Below, one piece after another: positions 50,742-60,307 of a stretch of 64,000 bases of DNA. Each line of letters begins with the position of its first letter. The stretch's first letter is position 1. Made by a program: the position numbers and the translations under genes. The stretch is taken from contig MEGH01000012.1 of the NCBI GenBank assembly GCA_001725415.1, positions 83,619 through 147,618 of the forward strand. Direction: 5' to 3'. The notes under the pieces were generated by a model. That model did no database searches and was not told the origin of the DNA. It was given only the letters and a program-made list of their open reading frames with translations. This stretch comes from Pseudonocardia sp. SCN 73-27. Lineage in GTDB: Bacteria > Actinomycetota > Actinomycetes > Mycobacteriales > Pseudonocardiaceae.

Positions 50742-51509
50742 TCAGAGCGCCGCGAGCGCCGCGGCGGCCCGGGCGACCGCCGCCGCACGGCCGGCCGCGC
50801 CCGAGCACGGGTCGCCGCGGCGGGCCAGCCGGCGCCGCACCGACCGGACGTCGTGCCCGTCGGGCTCGATGCGGCCCAGCTCGTCGAAGGACAGCGGCAC
50901 CGCCACCGGTGCGCCCGGCACCGCGCGCGGCGAGTAGGGCGCGACAGCGGTCTGTCCATAGGCGTTGCGGTTGGTGTCGAGGAAGATCCGGTCGCCGCTG
51001 TCGGCCTTGCGCTGCCGGGTGGTGAGGCCGTCGGGGTCGGCGGCGACGAGCCGGTCCGCCACGGCGACCGCGAGGGCGCGGGCCTCGTCGAAGTCGGCGG
51101 ACCCGTCGAGCGGGGCGGCGACGTGGTAGCCGTAGCCGCCCGTCGCCATCAGGTACGGGGTCAGGCCGATCGCCTCGAAGAGATCCCGGGCGGCGCGCGC
51201 GGTGGCGCGCAGCGGGGCGAGGTCGTGGTCACCGACCATCAGGTGCCGCACGTGGCCGCGGTCGTTGTCGGCGTCGACGGTGACCGTCTCGGCGGCCTCG
51301 GGGAGGCCGCGCGGGGCCTGCTTCTGGAAGAACCCGGCATCGTCGACGCCGTCGGGGAAGCGGTGCAGCACGAGTGGTCGGCCGACCAGGTGCGGGAGCA
51401 TCACGTCGGCCACGGCCGTGTAGTAGTCGGCCAGGTCGGCCTTGGTCACCGGCGACCCGTCGGCGGGATCGGGGAACAGCACCTTGTCCGGGCGGGATAT
51501 CTCGGTCAC
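50742..51509 (-). CDS. ligD-like: LigD-type primase/polymerase domain with internal deletion
   Basis: 255 residues versus ~300 for stand-alone LigD polymerase proteins. Recognisable blocks: SRPDKVLFPDPADGSPVTKADLADYY, HRFPDGVDDAGFFQKQ, LTPYLMATGGYGYHVAAPL and TTRQRKADSGDRIFLDTNRNAYGQTAVAPYSPRA. Between residues ~90 and 105 the usual ~45 residues that contain the metal-binding DLD motif (normally VFDLDP) are missing: HLMVGD runs straight into HDLAPLRATARA. The reading frame is intact. As read, this protein should lack polymerase activity. GTG start coupled to the ligase by GTGA. Confidence 0.8.
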   Translation of the reverse strand: MTEISRPDKVLFPDPADGSPVTKADLADYYTAVADVMLPHLVGRPLVLHRFPDGVDDAGFFQKQAPRGLPEAAETVTVDADNDRGHVRHLMVGDHDLAPLRATARAARDLFEAIGLTPYLMATGGYGYHVAAPLDGSADFDEARALAVAVADRLVAADPDGLTTRQRKADSGDRIFLDTNRNAYGQTAVAPYSPRAVPGAPVAVPLSFDELGRIEPDGHDVRSVRRRLARRGDPCSGAAGRAAAVARAAAALAAL

Positions 51510-52504
51510 CGGTCCTCCTCACGGACCACGTCACGGGGGTCCTTGTCGTCGCGCAGGCCCAGGTAGCGGGGATGGCGCAGGCGTCCGTCACGGGTCCACT
51601 CGGTGAACCCGACCTGCGCGACCAGCTCCGGGCGCAGCCAGTGCGCCCCCTTCGCGGGCACCGGCCCCGCGAAGGGGGAGTCGTCGGCGGCGAGGTCGTC
51701 GAACCGGGCACGCAGCGTGCGCAGCAGCCGGTCGTCGAAACCGGTGCCGACCTTGCCCGCGTAGCGCAGCCGGCCGTCGTCGAAGACACCGACGAGCAGC
51801 GCCCCGAACGACTGCCGCGACCCCGCAGGGTCGGTCCAGCCGCCGACGACGAACTCCTGGCCGCGCACGCACTTGAACTTCAGCCACTGGTCGGAGCGCC
51901 GCCCGGGCCGGTAGACGCCGTCGGCGCGCTTCGCGATGAGGCCCTCCCAGCCTCGCGCGCAGGCGTCGGCGAGGAACGTCTCTCCGTCGGTGTTGCGGTG
52001 CTGCGAGAGCCGGATCGGGCCGCCGGCGTCGACAGCCGCGCGCAGCAGCGCCTTGCGCCGCCGCAGCGGCAGCCCGGTCACGTCGCAGCCGTCGACCACC
52101 ACCACGTCGAACAGGTAGAGGTACACCGCGATCCCGGTGGCGCGGGCGCGGTCGGGGTCGGTCAGCCCGAGCCGTCCCTGCAGCCGCGAGAAGCTGGTCT
52201 GCGCGCCGTCGAACGCGACGATCTCCCCGTCGGCGACCAGCGGCGCGCCACCCGCGAGTGCCTCGACGAGCTCCGGATAGCCGCCGGTCATGTCCTTGTG
52301 GTTGCGGGAGAACAGATGCGTGCCGTCGCCGTCGCGGACGACGACCGCGCGGACGCCGTCGAGCTTGCGTTCGAAGACCCAGCCGGGGTCGGAGAAGTGG
52401 TCGGCGGTGAGCGTGGCGAGCATCGGGGCGACGAACCCGGTCTCGCCGGGGCGCAGCAGCTCCCGTTCGGCGCTGGTCAGGACGTCGAGCGGGCTGCCGG
52501 ACAT
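51506..52504 (-). CDS. ligD-like: ATP-dependent DNA ligase (LigD ligase type)
   Basis: 332 residues. Motif I ERKLDGVRAV carries the adenylated Lys; VADGEIVAFDG (motif III), EGLIAKR (IV) and DQWLKFKCVRGQEFVVGGWT (V/VI) follow, then an OB-fold C-terminus. NHEJ-type ligases of this size join nicks after end-processing; Ku is not in the window. A GATT-N16-GGGTAT element ends 9 nt before the ATG, predicting a leaderless SigB/F-driven transcript that also carries the polymerase gene. Confidence 0.92.
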   Translation of the reverse strand: MSGSPLDVLTSAERELLRPGETGFVAPMLATLTADHFSDPGWVFERKLDGVRAVVVRDGDGTHLFSRNHKDMTGGYPELVEALAGGAPLVADGEIVAFDGAQTSFSRLQGRLGLTDPDRARATGIAVYLYLFDVVVVDGCDVTGLPLRRRKALLRAAVDAGGPIRLSQHRNTDGETFLADACARGWEGLIAKRADGVYRPGRRSDQWLKFKCVRGQEFVVGGWTDPAGSRQSFGALLVGVFDDGRLRYAGKVGTGFDDRLLRTLRARFDDLAADDSPFAGPVPAKGAHWLRPELVAQVGFTEWTRDGRLRHPRYLGLRDDKDPRDVVREEDR

Positions 52505-52513
52505 CTGGGCCAC

Positions 52514-52539
52514 ATACCCCGGCGCCACCGGATCCAATC
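52514..52539 (-). promoter_or_regulatory. SigB/F-class promoter of the ligase-polymerase operon
   Basis: Minus strand GATT-N16-GGGTAT, the -10 ending 9 nt before the ligase start. Confidence 0.6.
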
Positions 52540-52669
52540 GGCGTCGACCGCCGCCTGCCCGCCGAACGGGTGACGGCTGCGGGTGTCGGCGCGTCCCCCG
52601 CGTGTACGCGCTCCGGCGGTCGGGTGACCGACGCGTGACCGACGGGTTGACGAGGAGGAGGATCGCGCG

Positions 52670-54274
52670 GTGCAACCCGCCGAGGCATACGGCGAGCGGC
52701 TGCGCCGGCTGCAGGCACTGACGGACTCCGACCTGGCGCGGCTCGGCGTCGACGACCTGCTCGACGTCGTCCTCGAACGCGTCCGTGACCTGCTGTCGGT
52801 CGACACCGGCGCCGTGCTGCTGCTCGACCCGTCGGGCGCCTACCTCGTCGCGACGTCCGCGCTCGGGCTGGAGGAGGAGACCCGCCAGGGCGTCCGCATC
52901 CCCGTGGGCCGGGGCTTCGCCGGCCGGGTCGCCCAGGAACGACGCGCGGTGACGATCCCCGAGGTCGACCACGGCAACGTCCTGAACCCGATCCTGCGGG
53001 AGAAAGGCATCCGCTCGCTGCTGGGTGTGCCGCTGTGTGTGGGGGACGACGTCATCGGGGTCCTGCACGTCGGGACGCTCGCCCCGCGCGCGTTCACCGA
53101 CGACGACGCCGAGCTGCTGCAGCTCGCCGCCGACCGCATCGCGCTCGCGACCCGCGCCCGGATGACCGTGGCCGAACGGGCGGCGGCGTCGGCGCTGCAG
53201 CGCAGCCTGCTGCCGGGCCTGCTGCCCGACGTCCCGGGGCTGGAGTTCGCGGCGCGGTACGTGCCCGGCGGGGGCGGGGACGTCGGCGGCGACTGGTACG
53301 ACGTGTTCGCCCTGCCCTCGGGGCAGCTGTGCGTGGTGGTGGGCGACGTCGTCGGCCGCGGTCTGCCCGCGTCGGTGGCGATGGGCAGGCTGCGCAGTGC
53401 CGTCCGCGCGTACGCGCTGGTGAGCGAGGACCCGGCCGAGATCCTGCGCCGCCTCGACGAGCAGGTCCGCCACTTCGAACGCGACGTCATGGCGACGGTG
53501 CTGTGCGCGATCGTCGACGCGGCCCAGCACACCGTCCGGATCTCCTCGGCCGGGCACCCACCGCCGGTCCTGGCCGCCCCGGGACGCGCCGGCGAGCTCG
53601 TCGAGGTGCCGACGGACTTGCCCGTCGGCCTGCCCCGGCCCCGCAGCAGGCACTCCGTGACGGTCGACCTGCCGGTCGGCGGCGGGCTCGTGCTCTACAC
53701 CGACGGCCTGGTGGAGCGCCGCACCGAGCCGCTCGACGAGGGCCTCGGCCGGCTCACCGCCGCGGTCGGCCCGGGCCCGGCGGAGGCCGTGTGCGCCGCG
53801 GTGATGGGCCGGATGATCGGCGGGGATCACGCCGTCGACGACGTGGCGCTGCTCGTCGTGATGCGTACGTCCCCGGCGCCCGCTGGCTCGTTGCGGCTGG
53901 TCGAGCCCGCGGTTCCGCAGTCGTTGCGGGTGGTGCGGCACGCCGTCCGGACCTACCTCGGCGCTGTCGGTGCGACCGCCGAGGACGTCGCCGACGTCGT
54001 CCTCGCGGTGGGGGAGGCGGCCGCCAACGTGGTCGAGCACGCCTACGGGCCCGCGGGCGGTGCCTTGGAGGTGGTGCTGCACCGCGACGGGCCCCGGCTG
54101 TCGATCACGGTTGCCGACACCGGCTCGTGGCGGGAGGCGCGGGGGATCAACCGTGGCCGGGGCACGACGATGATCGCCGCCCTGGTCGACGACGTCCGCA
54201 TCGACCGCGACACTGCGGGGACGCGCGTCGTGATGACGAGGACGATCGGTGACGAACGAGGGGAGGACCGATGA
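52670..54274 (+). CDS. GAF - SpoIIE phosphatase - HATPase fusion
   Basis: 534 residues, GTG with GAGGAGGAGG upstream. GAF ~18-160 (FAGRVAQERRAVTIPEVD); PP2C/SpoIIE ~185-400 with metal Asp residues in DVGGDWYDVF, VVGDVVGRGLPAS and DDVALLVV; C-terminal RsbW-type HATPase ~410-530 (GEAAANVVEHAYG, VADTGSW, NRGRGTTMIAALVDDV). One chain carries both the phosphatase that activates STAS proteins and a kinase/anti-sigma module. With the STAS gene it forms a partner-switching unit for SigB/F-type control. Confidence 0.93.
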   Translation: MQPAEAYGERLRRLQALTDSDLARLGVDDLLDVVLERVRDLLSVDTGAVLLLDPSGAYLVATSALGLEEETRQGVRIPVGRGFAGRVAQERRAVTIPEVDHGNVLNPILREKGIRSLLGVPLCVGDDVIGVLHVGTLAPRAFTDDDAELLQLAADRIALATRARMTVAERAAASALQRSLLPGLLPDVPGLEFAARYVPGGGGDVGGDWYDVFALPSGQLCVVVGDVVGRGLPASVAMGRLRSAVRAYALVSEDPAEILRRLDEQVRHFERDVMATVLCAIVDAAQHTVRISSAGHPPPVLAAPGRAGELVEVPTDLPVGLPRPRSRHSVTVDLPVGGGLVLYTDGLVERRTEPLDEGLGRLTAAVGPGPAEAVCAAVMGRMIGGDHAVDDVALLVVMRTSPAPAGSLRLVEPAVPQSLRVVRHAVRTYLGAVGATAEDVADVVLAVGEAAANVVEHAYGPAGGALEVVLHRDGPRLSITVADTGSWREARGINRGRGTTMIAALVDDVRIDRDTAGTRVVMTRTIGDERGEDR

Positions 54275-54588
54275 CGGACGCAGGGGTGGCGTCGCGCGGC
54301 GCGGATCCAGGGCGCCTCGAGATCGCGCTCTCGGGGGAGATCGACCTGCAGAACGCCGGTGCGGTGGAACGGCAGCTCGACGACCTCGTCTCCAACACGA
54401 CGGAGTCGGTGACGATCGACCTGACGCGGCTGACCTATCTCGACAGCGCTGGCCTGCGGGTGTTGTTCGGGCTGGCCTCGCGACTGGAGCTGTTGCAGGT
54501 GCACCTGGAGCTGCGGGTACCCCGGGGCTCGGTCGTGCGCCGCGCCGTCGAGGTGTCGGGGCTCGGCGAGGTCGTCGCGATCGACTGA
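54271..54588 (+). CDS. STAS anti-anti-sigma factor
   Basis: 105 residues, ATGA overlap with the phosphatase gene. LEIALSGEIDLQNAGAVERQL and SVTIDLTRLTYLDSAGLRVLF: Ser in LDSAG is the phosphorylated residue of SpoIIAA/RsbV. In its unphosphorylated form it would sequester an RsbW-like kinase and release a sigma factor. Its kinase may be the fused HATPase or the one at 30713. Confidence 0.94.
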   Translation: MTDAGVASRGADPGRLEIALSGEIDLQNAGAVERQLDDLVSNTTESVTIDLTRLTYLDSAGLRVLFGLASRLELLQVHLELRVPRGSVVRRAVEVSGLGEVVAID

Positions 54589-54592
54589 CGGT

Positions 54593-56197
54593 TCAGCCGC
54601 GGACCGACGCCCAGAACCCGCAGCGGTGCTCGGCGGCGACGTCCACCGGCGCGATCGTCGGCGCCAGCTGCAGCGACGGGCCGTCCGTACCGGTCAGCGC
54701 GGGCCACGCCGGGGCGCCGGGTGCGGCCGGGGTGCCGGTCCGCGCGAAGCTCGTCCAGTAGGCGACCATCGCTTCCGCGAGCCGTTGCTGCTCCGGGGTG
54801 TGGAGCAGGCTGCGGCCGGTGAGGTCGAAGAGGTAGCCGACGTCGGTCGCGTGCGCGGGGCCCGGGTCGAAGTCGGGCGAGCCGGCCTGGTTGACGTCGG
54901 GTGCCGTGGGGTCGGCGAACTCGTAGCCGTGCACCGTCGCGCCGCCGCGCGCCATGGCCGCGTTGCCGGCCAGCGTCGGGCACGCCCATGACGAGTCGGT
55001 GATCACGGCCGACCACGCCGTCGCCGCGTTCGGGTACCCCGAGAGCGGGTACTGCGCCGCGACGGCGTCGGCCTGGTCGGCGAAGGCGTTGCGCAGCAAC
55101 GCCGGGTACGTCTCGGGCGTGACGAAGGGCTGGATCTTGAGCATTCCGCCGACGAACGCGCGGGCCTCGGCCTGGTTGCCCCCGGACAGGATCGGGATCG
55201 TCGGTGTCACGCCGTCGCGGACCGCCCGCGCGGGATCGACCGGCAGCATCGGGGTGCCGAAGGCGAGCATGTTCGCGAAGCTCGGCGCGATCGGCAGCAG
55301 GTCGGTGACGGGCTTGCCGCGCAGGCAGCCCACGGTGTCGGGGCCGGTGCAGCCCACCGCCTGCGCCTGCGAGCTGCCGAACGCCTCGGCGTCGGGCAGC
55401 GCGACGTAGGGGGTGCTCGGCGGCACGCCGGGCAGCAGCCCGTCCTGCGGCCAGTCGAGCAGGCAGGAGCCCGACGACATGGCGACCTTGTCGGCCAGCC
55501 CCCTCGCCCCGGGGGAGGTGAGCATCGCGCACGCGCTCATGGCGCCGGCCGACTCCCCGAACACCGTGACGTTGCCCGGGTCGCCGCCGAACGCGGCGGC
55601 GTTGTCACGGGCCCAGCGGGTGGCGAGCATCTGGTCGGCCAGCCCGAAGTCGCCCGAGCCCGACAGCCCCGGCAGCGACAGGTAGCCGAAGACGCCGAGC
55701 CGGTAGTTGACCGTCACGACCATGACACGGCCCTGCGAGGCGAGCCGCTGCGCGTCGTAGACCGCGCCCGAGCCGGTGGTGTAGCCGCCGCCGTGCCACC
55801 ACACCATCACCGGCAGCTTCTCGCCCGGACGCAGGTCCTTCGGCGTCGTCACGTTCAAGAACAGGCAGTCCTCGTCGGGCGACGATGTCGCGTCGGCACC
55901 CGGGACGCCGCTCGACTGGGCGCACGCCGGCCCGGGCGCGGTCGCCGCGACGGTGCCCTCCGGTGTGGGCGGGGCGACGGGCAGCGTCCAGCGGCGCGGG
56001 CCGATCGGTGCCTCGGCGTAGCGGACACCCAGGAACTGCCGGGCTGTGTCGGTCGACAGTCCCTGTAGCCGGCCGCTGGTGGTGTCGACCTGCAGCGGGG
56101 CAGGGGCGGAACCGGGGGGCCCGGCGCTCGAACAGCCCGTGACCAGCGCTGTCAGTGCGGCGAGACCGAGGACGAGCAGGCGGCGGCGGGGAGTCAC
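54593..56197 (-). CDS. Type-B carboxylesterase, lipoprotein
   Basis: 534 residues. N-terminal RRRLLVLGLAALTALVTGCSS has a lipobox (LVTGC), so it is exported and lipid-anchored. Catalytic features: oxyanion HGGGYTTGSG, nucleophile elbow FGESAGAMS, later acid and His. Cleaves esters outside the membrane; substrate unknown. Starts GTGA inside the TetR stop, and TetR is the first gene of the operon, so it likely controls the esterase. Confidence 0.9.
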   Translation of the reverse strand: MTPRRRLLVLGLAALTALVTGCSSAGPPGSAPAPLQVDTTSGRLQGLSTDTARQFLGVRYAEAPIGPRRWTLPVAPPTPEGTVAATAPGPACAQSSGVPGADATSSPDEDCLFLNVTTPKDLRPGEKLPVMVWWHGGGYTTGSGAVYDAQRLASQGRVMVVTVNYRLGVFGYLSLPGLSGSGDFGLADQMLATRWARDNAAAFGGDPGNVTVFGESAGAMSACAMLTSPGARGLADKVAMSSGSCLLDWPQDGLLPGVPPSTPYVALPDAEAFGSSQAQAVGCTGPDTVGCLRGKPVTDLLPIAPSFANMLAFGTPMLPVDPARAVRDGVTPTIPILSGGNQAEARAFVGGMLKIQPFVTPETYPALLRNAFADQADAVAAQYPLSGYPNAATAWSAVITDSSWACPTLAGNAAMARGGATVHGYEFADPTAPDVNQAGSPDFDPGPAHATDVGYLFDLTGRSLLHTPEQQRLAEAMVAYWTSFARTGTPAAPGAPAWPALTGTDGPSLQLAPTIAPVDVAAEHRCGFWASVRG

Positions 56198-56847
56198 GGG
56201 TGCTCCCGGCGGGTCAGCCCGTCGACTGCGGCGACGACCTCGCGCCGGATCGCGTCCACCTCGTCGGCGGGCAGCGGTGGGGTCACGGCCACGCGGGCGA
56301 CGACCGAGTCGAGCACCGCGCGGACGATGCCCGCGGTGGTGCGCGGGTCGAGGTCGCGGAACTGCCCGGCCTCGCGGCCCGCCGCCAGCAACGCCGCGAC
56401 GTCGTCGATCTCGCGGCCGTGCTCGGGCAGCGCATCGCGCGACCCGGTGCGGGTGCGCCTGCGCTCGGCGAGGATCTCCTGCAGGGCCACCATGTGCCGG
56501 GGGAACTCGGCGTAGAACCCGACGCTCCCGCCCGCGAACACCAGCAGCGCGTCACGCGGCGTCGGTGCCGACGCCACCCGTTCCCGCAGCCGTTCGCCGC
56601 CGAGCCGGTAGACCTCGGCGACGACGGCGTCGTGGACGTCGTCGAGGTCGCGGAAGTGGTAGGCGACCACGCCGCGGCTCACCCCGGCGTGCGCGGCGAT
56701 CTTGACGACCGACGCCCGCGCGACGCCCAGCTCGGCGATCACCGCGACCGCGGCCCCGACGATCTGGCCGCGGCGCGCGGACCGGACGAACGAGCCCGGT
56801 GCCGACTGCGGCGGCACGTGCACGGCGACGTTCCTCCGGGCGTTCAC
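56194..56847 (-). CDS. TetR-family regulator
   Basis: 217 residues, GTG start. HTH: RGQIVGAAVAVIAELGVARASVVKIAAHAGVSRGVVAYHF (residues ~27-66). The C-terminal domain is helical, with GGSVGFYAEFPRHMVALQEIL. First gene of an operon with the carboxylesterase. It faces the ADH gene across a 137-bp gap and may control both directions. Confidence 0.9.
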   Translation of the reverse strand: MNARRNVAVHVPPQSAPGSFVRSARRGQIVGAAVAVIAELGVARASVVKIAAHAGVSRGVVAYHFRDLDDVHDAVVAEVYRLGGERLRERVASAPTPRDALLVFAGGSVGFYAEFPRHMVALQEILAERRRTRTGSRDALPEHGREIDDVAALLAAGREAGQFRDLDPRTTAGIVRAVLDSVVARVAVTPPLPADEVDAIRREVVAAVDGLTRREHP

Positions 56848-56914
56848 GGGCCGGAATCTACAGGCCTACCGAGAATTGTGCAGCACTGACCAAACCGTTG
56901 GGACGCAGGGAGAG

Positions 56915-56939
56915 GTGTGACCCGCACGGAGTGGGGTAG
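56915..56939 (+). promoter_or_regulatory. SigB/F-class promoter of the ADH gene
   Basis: GTGT-N15-GGGTAG, 45 nt upstream of the ADH GTG, between divergent TetR and ADH genes. Confidence 0.55.
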
Positions 56940-56984
56940 GCGGAGGACCGAACCACGACCGACACCAGGGAGAGAGGTGACGAG

Positions 56985-58118
<1,134 letters not shown>

Positions 58119-58156
58119 TCAGTTCGCCCACGTCCGTTCTCCCTCTGGAGGTTCCG

Positions 58157-58393
58157 ATGCTCGACCGGCTCCGATCCCTGTTCGGCAAGCCCCGCACCGC
58201 CGAGGACGACGTCCGACCCGACCCGGACGTCGCCCGCACCCGTGAGACCGGCGGGCGCGACACCGAGGGCGGTGACAGCGGGTCCACCACCGGCGTCGGC
58301 CGCTCCGAGGAGTTCGTCGGCCGCGCCGCGGGCCAGGACGAGGGGTTCGCGGGGGAGACGGGCGCCGAGATCCGGCGCAACGGCTCGTCGTGA
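58157..58393 (+). CDS. Small charged protein
   Basis: 78 residues, ATG with TGGAGG upstream. MLDRLRSLFGKPRTAEDDV gives an amphipathic start; the rest is Gly/Asp/Glu/Arg-rich and probably disordered (GRDTEGGDSGSTTGVG). No family recognised. GTGA overlap with the HAD gene below. Confidence 0.65.
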   Translation: MLDRLRSLFGKPRTAEDDVRPDPDVARTRETGGRDTEGGDSGSTTGVGRSEEFVGRAAGQDEGFAGETGAEIRRNGSS

Positions 58394-59112
58394 CCGAGCG
58401 GGAACGGGTCTACGACGCCGTCGTGCTCGACGTCGACGGCACCCTCGTCGACACCAACTACCAGCACGCGCTGGCCTGGTACCGGGCGTTCCGCCGCGTC
58501 GGTATCACGTTGCCGGTGTGGCGGCTGCACCGTGCCATCGGGATGGGCGGCGACCAGCTCGTCGCCGCCGTCGCCGGTGACGACGCCGAACGCGAGCACG
58601 GCGACACGCTGCGCGCGGCCTGGGCCGAGGAGTTCGAGCCCATGCTGGGCGAGGTCGCCGCGTTCGACCGGGTGCGGGACCTGTTGCGCACCATCGGCGA
58701 CCACGGGTCGAAGGTCGTGCTGGCGAGCTCGGGCAAGCCCGACCACGTGGACGCCTACCTCGACCTGTTCGACGGCCGGGAGCTCGCCGGGGCCTGGACC
58801 ACCAGCGAGGACGTCGAACGGACCAAACCCGAACCGGACCTGGTCGCGGCCGCCCTCGACCGTGTCGGCGGCGGCGCCGCGCTCGTCGTCGGCGACACGG
58901 TGTGGGACATGGAGGCCGCCGCCCGCGCCGGGCAGGACGGCATCGCCGTCCGGACCGGCGGGTTCTCGGCCGCCGAGCTGCGCGACGCCGGGGCGCGCGC
59001 GGTCTACGACTCGGTCGGTGACCTGTGCGACGACCTCGACGCGGTGCTCGCCGGGTCCCCGTCGGTCGCGACGGCGCCGTCGGACTCCCCGGCGGCGTCG
59101 GTCGCGCGCTGA
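58390..59112 (+). CDS. HAD-superfamily phosphatase
   Basis: 240 residues, GTG. Motif I DVDGTLVDTNYQ (nucleophile and acid Asp), motif II SSGKPD, motif III Lys in TKPEPD, motif IV VGDTVWDMEAAARAG. A C1-cap sits between I and II. Phosphoglycolate-phosphatase-like; hydrolyses a small phosphate monoester. Follows a small charged protein in one operon; a bulged hairpin follows. Confidence 0.9.
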   Translation: MTERERVYDAVVLDVDGTLVDTNYQHALAWYRAFRRVGITLPVWRLHRAIGMGGDQLVAAVAGDDAEREHGDTLRAAWAEEFEPMLGEVAAFDRVRDLLRTIGDHGSKVVLASSGKPDHVDAYLDLFDGRELAGAWTTSEDVERTKPEPDLVAAALDRVGGGAALVVGDTVWDMEAAARAGQDGIAVRTGGFSAAELRDAGARAVYDSVGDLCDDLDAVLAGSPSVATAPSDSPAASVAR

Positions 59113-59113
59113 C

Positions 59114-59165
59114 GTCCCCGCCGCGGCCCCGTCGACCTCCGCCGACGCCGGGTCCGCGGCGGGAC
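59114..59165 (+). terminator. Bulged long-stem hairpin after the HAD gene
   Basis: GTCC(C)CGCCGCGG / CCGCGGCGGGAC, 12 paired bases with one bulged C and a long loop, starting 2 bp after the HAD stop. Confidence 0.5.
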
Positions 59166-59266
59166 GGTCAGGACCGGCTCACGACGTCGACGGGTACTGC
59201 TGCGAGCCGAGCAGCGCCGCCAGGTGTGCGACGTCGGCGGTCAACGGGGCCGTACCCGGCACGCGG

Positions 59267-59292
59267 GCGTGAAACGCCGTCGCGCGGGGTAC
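59267..59292 (+). promoter_or_regulatory. SigB/F-class promoter of the MTHFR-like gene
   Basis: GCGT-N16-GGGTAC; the -10 ends 10 nt before the ATG at 59303, which has no ribosome site. Confidence 0.55.
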
Positions 59293-59302
59293 CGAACCCG
59301 TC

Positions 59303-60307
59303 ATGGCGACAGGACCCGCGGCGCAGTGTCCGAAGAGGATGCGGTTCGGACCGTGCGGCGGCGTCCGCGCCGACCTGTCCTGCGAGGTCGGGCCGGTGCG
59401 CTGCCCGTTCGGGACCCTCGAGGACCCGGTCCCGTGGAACGGTCCGGAGCCACCGCGCCGCCCGACGCCTGCGCTGCTGGCGGCGGCACCGGTCGTCCTC
59501 ACCGACCTGACGACACCGTCTTTCGACCGCCGCGGCCTCGCACGGGTCGTCACCACCTTGGCGGGCACCTGCGACGGCCTGCTCGTCGGTGAGCACCACA
59601 ACCGCCCCGACTTCCCACCGACGCAGATGACCGCGCTCGTCCGCGAGGCCGGGGGAGCGCCCGTCGTGACCCTGACCTGCCGCGACCGCAACCGCGTCGT
59701 CCTCGACCAGGAGCTCGCCGGGCTCGCCGAGGAGGGTCCGGCCGCGGTGTTCTGCGCGACGGGTGACGCCCGCGCCACCGGGGTGCGGCCCGAGGTGACG
59801 CAGGTGTTCGACCTCGACGGCACCACGCTCGCCGCACACGCTGCCGCGGCCGGACTGGCCGTCGGGGTCCCGGAGTCGCCGGGGGCGCCACCGCTGCGGC
59901 TGCGACCGGGGCGCCTCGCGCAGAAGCAGTGCGCAGGTGCGCAGTTCGCGGTGCTCAACCACGTGTCCGGCCCGGCGCGGCTGGCCGTGTTCGCCGGTCG
60001 GGCCCGCGCCGCCGGGGCGACGTTGCCGCTGGTCGCGGGGGTCGCCGTCTACACCGACGAACGGTCGGCGCGGGTGCTCGCCGCGTTCCCGGGTCTGCAT
60101 CTCGACCCCGACCGCATCGGCACCGTGCTCGGGGCGCCCGACCCGGTCGAGGCCGGGATCGCCGAGGCGGTCGAGCAGGCCCGGGCGCTGCTGGCCGTCG
60201 ACGGCGTCGTCGGGGTGAACCTGTCGGGCCTCGCGTCGGCGAAGGGACCGGCCGAGGGCGCCGCGGTGAAGGCGGCCGTGGGCCGGGCGCTGAAGGACGC
60301 GGCGTGA
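59303..60307 (+). CDS. Methylenetetrahydrofolate-reductase-like protein with MTHFR_C motif
   Basis: 334 residues. The N-terminal CPKRMRFGPCGG then CEVGPVRCPFG is the MTHFR_C-type Cys motif (CPKxM...GPCGG), normally seen at the C-terminus or as a separate protein; here it leads. The remainder (~55-330) is a TIM-barrel half resembling MTHFR: TQMTALVREAGGAPVVTLTCRDRNR, CAGAQFAVLNHVSG and VVGVNLSGL. Possibly a flavin- or folate-linked reductase of one-carbon metabolism. It forms an operon with a methyltransferase (GTGA overlap). Confidence 0.8.
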   Translation: MATGPAAQCPKRMRFGPCGGVRADLSCEVGPVRCPFGTLEDPVPWNGPEPPRRPTPALLAAAPVVLTDLTTPSFDRRGLARVVTTLAGTCDGLLVGEHHNRPDFPPTQMTALVREAGGAPVVTLTCRDRNRVVLDQELAGLAEEGPAAVFCATGDARATGVRPEVTQVFDLDGTTLAAHAAAAGLAVGVPESPGAPPLRLRPGRLAQKQCAGAQFAVLNHVSGPARLAVFAGRARAAGATLPLVAGVAVYTDERSARVLAAFPGLHLDPDRIGTVLGAPDPVEAGIAEAVEQARALLAVDGVVGVNLSGLASAKGPAEGAAVKAAVGRALKDAA

